Of a stretch of DNA of 64,000 bases, positions 61,573 to 64,000 are shown piece after piece (the first letter of the stretch is position 1; each line of letters begins with the position of its first letter). Origin of the DNA: Impatiens glandulifera (lineage: Eukaryota; Streptophyta; Magnoliopsida; Ericales; Balsaminaceae); the NCBI RefSeq assembly GCF_907164915.1, contig NC_061862.1, positions 125,621,641 through 125,685,640 on the forward strand, read 5' to 3'. The position numbers were made by a program, and so were the translations under genes. The notes beneath the pieces were generated by a model. The model was not told where the DNA came from, did not search any database, and saw only the letters and a program-made list of their open reading frames with translations.

Positions 61573-61686
61573 ATTCACAATATATTTATACAATCTATAA
61601 TCCCTTAAATTTTAACCATTAACTTTTAAGTGACTTTAAATAGACTTTCAAGTTCTTAGATCTAGTAACTCTAAGCCAACATTAAC

Positions 61687-61948
61687 ATGAATAATATGAA
61701 CAAGTTACTCTTCAGATTAAGTTAGATACGATGATATACTTAGTAATAAAAACATGTATGATTACTTCTTTTTTACAGAGAACCATACCGTAATTGCAAA
61801 CAAGTGTTATAACAACAGTGCTACTTTCAAAGGTCGGTGTTTTTCGAATACGAATTGCAGGAATAAATGTTTGACTGAATCTATTCACAATTTTGATGGA
61901 TATTGTAATAATGATGGAGAGTATGTATGTGTGAGAAATTATCCCTAA
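61687..61948 (+). pseudogene. Defensin-like pseudogene (duplicate of 27779-28102)
   Basis: Upstream sequence, start codon and second exon (61779-61948) are all recognisable. A deletion of about 63 bp between two TTCAG repeats removed most of the signal peptide, the splice donor and part of the intron; the ATG frame now stops after 12 codons. In the mature part, cysteines 6 and 8 are changed to tyrosine (TGT to TAT) and the tryptophan before cysteine 2 to arginine. Two of the four disulfides are lost. The acceptor site remains. Confidence 0.92.
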
Positions 61949-62759
61949 AAGGACAGTTTCACAACCTATGGATGTCAACTAAAAAATATTATTAATAAAA
62001 TGAACTGTTCTCTCATTAATTATTTAACGATGAAAAACGTAATTATTTTAATTTTTCTTAGTGTATGAATCTATTCAATAATTTATTTAACATGTTAATT
62101 AAGTGATAATAAATGTTTTAATCGCAACTTCTTACTTAATTCACCTTCAAACTTTTAAAAACAACAACAAAATAGCTCTAATTTTATTTATGGTGCAAAT
62201 AAATTCTTAAATTTTTCCATTATTTAAAAATGAGTATGAATTTATAGTTTTCATGGTTGAAAGTCAATAATCATAGAAACAAGACTATAAAATATATCAA
62301 ATTAGTAACATGTTTAAACCATGAACTAATACATAAATTAGTGATATGTCCGTACATTTGTACTGTTAAAAACAAACGGTAAACCAACATATTCCTTATT
62401 ATCGATATTTTTTAACTCATTTCCGTTAATCAACAATCTTATTCTAACCCACTTACCAACTCACTTCCGTTAATCTTTATTATGCAGAATGAACACTTAA
62501 CTATTACAACACTTAAGATTGTTGATTTTTTTTATAATTTTATATATGAATATATAATTGATATAACTAACAATTATATATATAGAATGGAAAGTATATA
62601 TATATATATACAATTATGAAAAAATATTTATATATAATAAATTATAAAACGAATTTAAAATATTATTAGTTTTGTTGTTTAAAATGTTGAAGTTATATTG
62701 TTAGAAATGTCACACGTTCATCAATTTTAAAGATAAGTTTAAATATAAAGTGTTATTAG

Positions 62760-62963
62760 TCTAGTTGGCTAAAATGTTAAACTCATATTGTAGTGTTGCA
62801 AGTTCAAATCTTGTGTATATCACATTTTTTATTTAATTTTTTATGTTTATGGGTGGGAGGGTCAACCAACGATCTACCCAAATGTCCATTACTTTCACAT
62901 ACATATCCAAATTAACCACAGTTCTCAACTCAACAATTCAGACAATTTAAAAATTAAGCATTA

Positions 62964-63019
<56 letters not shown>

Positions 63020-63025
63020 TATAGA
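62760..63025 (-). repeat. Helitron-like unit with tRNA-like piece (copy B)
   Basis: Counterpart of 28960-29220. Plus-strand A-box-like CTAGTTGGCTAAAATG (62761) and B-box GTTCAAATC (62802-62810), followed by GGGAGGGTCAACCAACG and, after about 150 bp, TTAAGCATTATA and a long TA run. Confidence 0.55.
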
Positions 63026-63097
63026 AGTCTAATATTACTTATTATTATATATTTAATTGAAAAAAATAAAAATATTAAAAAAATCAATTAACCAATT

Positions 63098-64000
63098 CAT
63101 TTAAATTTTTATATCTATAATGATTTTGATTATTTAATAACCAAATTCAAGGGTGCATTCTTAAAAATTCTTGGGCATGATCCTAAACCCTAAATAACCC
63201 TCCGTAGAAGAACCCTTATGCTTTCTTTCCAATGTTTTTTTTACTCTAAGACAACATTCCCTCCATGGAATGCCCCTTAGGTTTTTATCACCAATGTGAG
63301 CTTCCTGTTACCGATAGGCATCAATCCAATTATTCAAGCCAACATTTCCTTCATAGACGAACCCTTAAATTTTTTTCACCAATGTTTGTGTTACTCAAGT
63401 CAACATTATCGCTTTTGTTTCAACTACCAATGTCCGCGCACTCATATATAATAATTACTTTTTTGGGAGGGATTTGAACCTTAGTATCAAGTTTATGGTT
63501 GGGCGGGTGAACTCATGACTGACTCAAGTATCCATTTACTTTCACATACATATCTATATTCACCATAACTCTTTACCCGACAATCCAGTCACTTTATAAA
63601 TTAAGCATTAGTATATATAGATTATCTATTGCCTCTAATATTCCTTCTTATTATATATTTATTTGAAAAAATAAAAATTTAAAAAAAAAATAACTAACCA
63701 ATTCTTTTAAGTTTTTATATCTATAATGATTTTAATTATTTAATAACCAAATTCGATGGTGCAATCTTAAACATTCTTGGGCATGATCATAAGCCCTAAA
63801 TCACCCTCCGTGGAGGGACTCTTAGGCTTTCTCTCCAATGTTTGTTTTACTTTAAGTCGGCATTCCCTCGATGGAATGCCCCTTAGGTTTGTATCACTAA
63901 TGTTTGTATTACTCAAGCCAACACTTTATCCATAAACGAGCCTATAGATTTTATCCACTAATGTTTGTGTTACTCAAACCAACATTCTCTCTTCCATTAC
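63098..64000. repeat. 590-bp tandem units (duplication copy B, right part)
   Basis: Matches 42495-43372 in order. It has a short local difference at 63294-63335 (GTGAGCTTCCTGTTACCGAT) replacing part of the expected repeat. The segment runs out of the window, so the right edge of the duplication is unseen. Confidence 0.9.

Larger units (their letters stand above)
59591..63097. other. Segmental duplication, copy B, middle part
   Basis: Matches 25747-29296. Contains the purine-rich tract (59695-60310), AT-rich sequence without visible genes (60320-61680), the broken defensin, and the tRNA-like/Helitron unit (62760-63025). The CAATT at 63093-63097 is the uninterrupted Copia target. Confidence 0.95.

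Overview
The window is plant nuclear DNA from an angiosperm, most likely a eudicot. It is very AT-rich, has spliced genes with GT-AG introns, and carries plant-type transposon families throughout: MULE, hAT, Sirevirus-type Copia, Gypsy and Helitron. The species cannot be fixed from the sequence. The extra ORFs of the large Copia element recall proteins I know from Lamiales genomes, but that is only a hint. Almost nothing here is ordinary single-copy gene space.

The ground plan is one segment present twice in direct orientation. Copy A is 1-2911 + 25738-29296 + 42490-about 43910. Copy B is about 48738-49549 + 57475-64000. Each copy was later broken by different insertions, and the other copy keeps the empty site. 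Copy A holds a 22.8 kb MULE (2912-25737, 9-bp target duplication) and a 13.2 kb Copia element (29297-42489, 5-bp target duplication). Copy B holds a 7.9 kb Helitron cluster (49550-57474), which contains a 100-base assembly gap. Each copy carries a small defensin gene. Copy A's (27779-28102) is intact. Copy B's (61687-61948) is dead, having lost its signal peptide region and two of eight cysteines.

The giant MULE shows no MURA transposase. It carries, left to right: a five-exon gene for a double-BRCT protein of the BRCA1/BARD1 type; a truncated FAR1-domain gene; a decayed Ulp1-family gene (minus strand); a 3.8 kb hAT element with its own 8-bp target duplication and a nearly intact transposase; a small unknown ORF; a DUF7745-like gene (minus); and a second, nine-exon Ulp1/SENP-type cysteine protease gene with its catalytic residues (minus). 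Its noncoding parts are studded with dozens of short palindrome-like motifs of the form GCGAA-n-TTCGC, absent from the nested hAT element and from the flanks.

The large Copia element lies on the minus strand. Between its RNase H region and 3' LTR it has 5.7 kb with three tandem, related ORFs, each with a TATA-like box 60-110 bp upstream of its ATG. Its gag-pol is heavily decayed. A second, related Copia (43912-about 46712) keeps only one LTR and gag; that LTR contains an array of about 15 tiny hairpins. The stretch 46713-48737 is AT-rich repeat with a Gypsy gag fragment.
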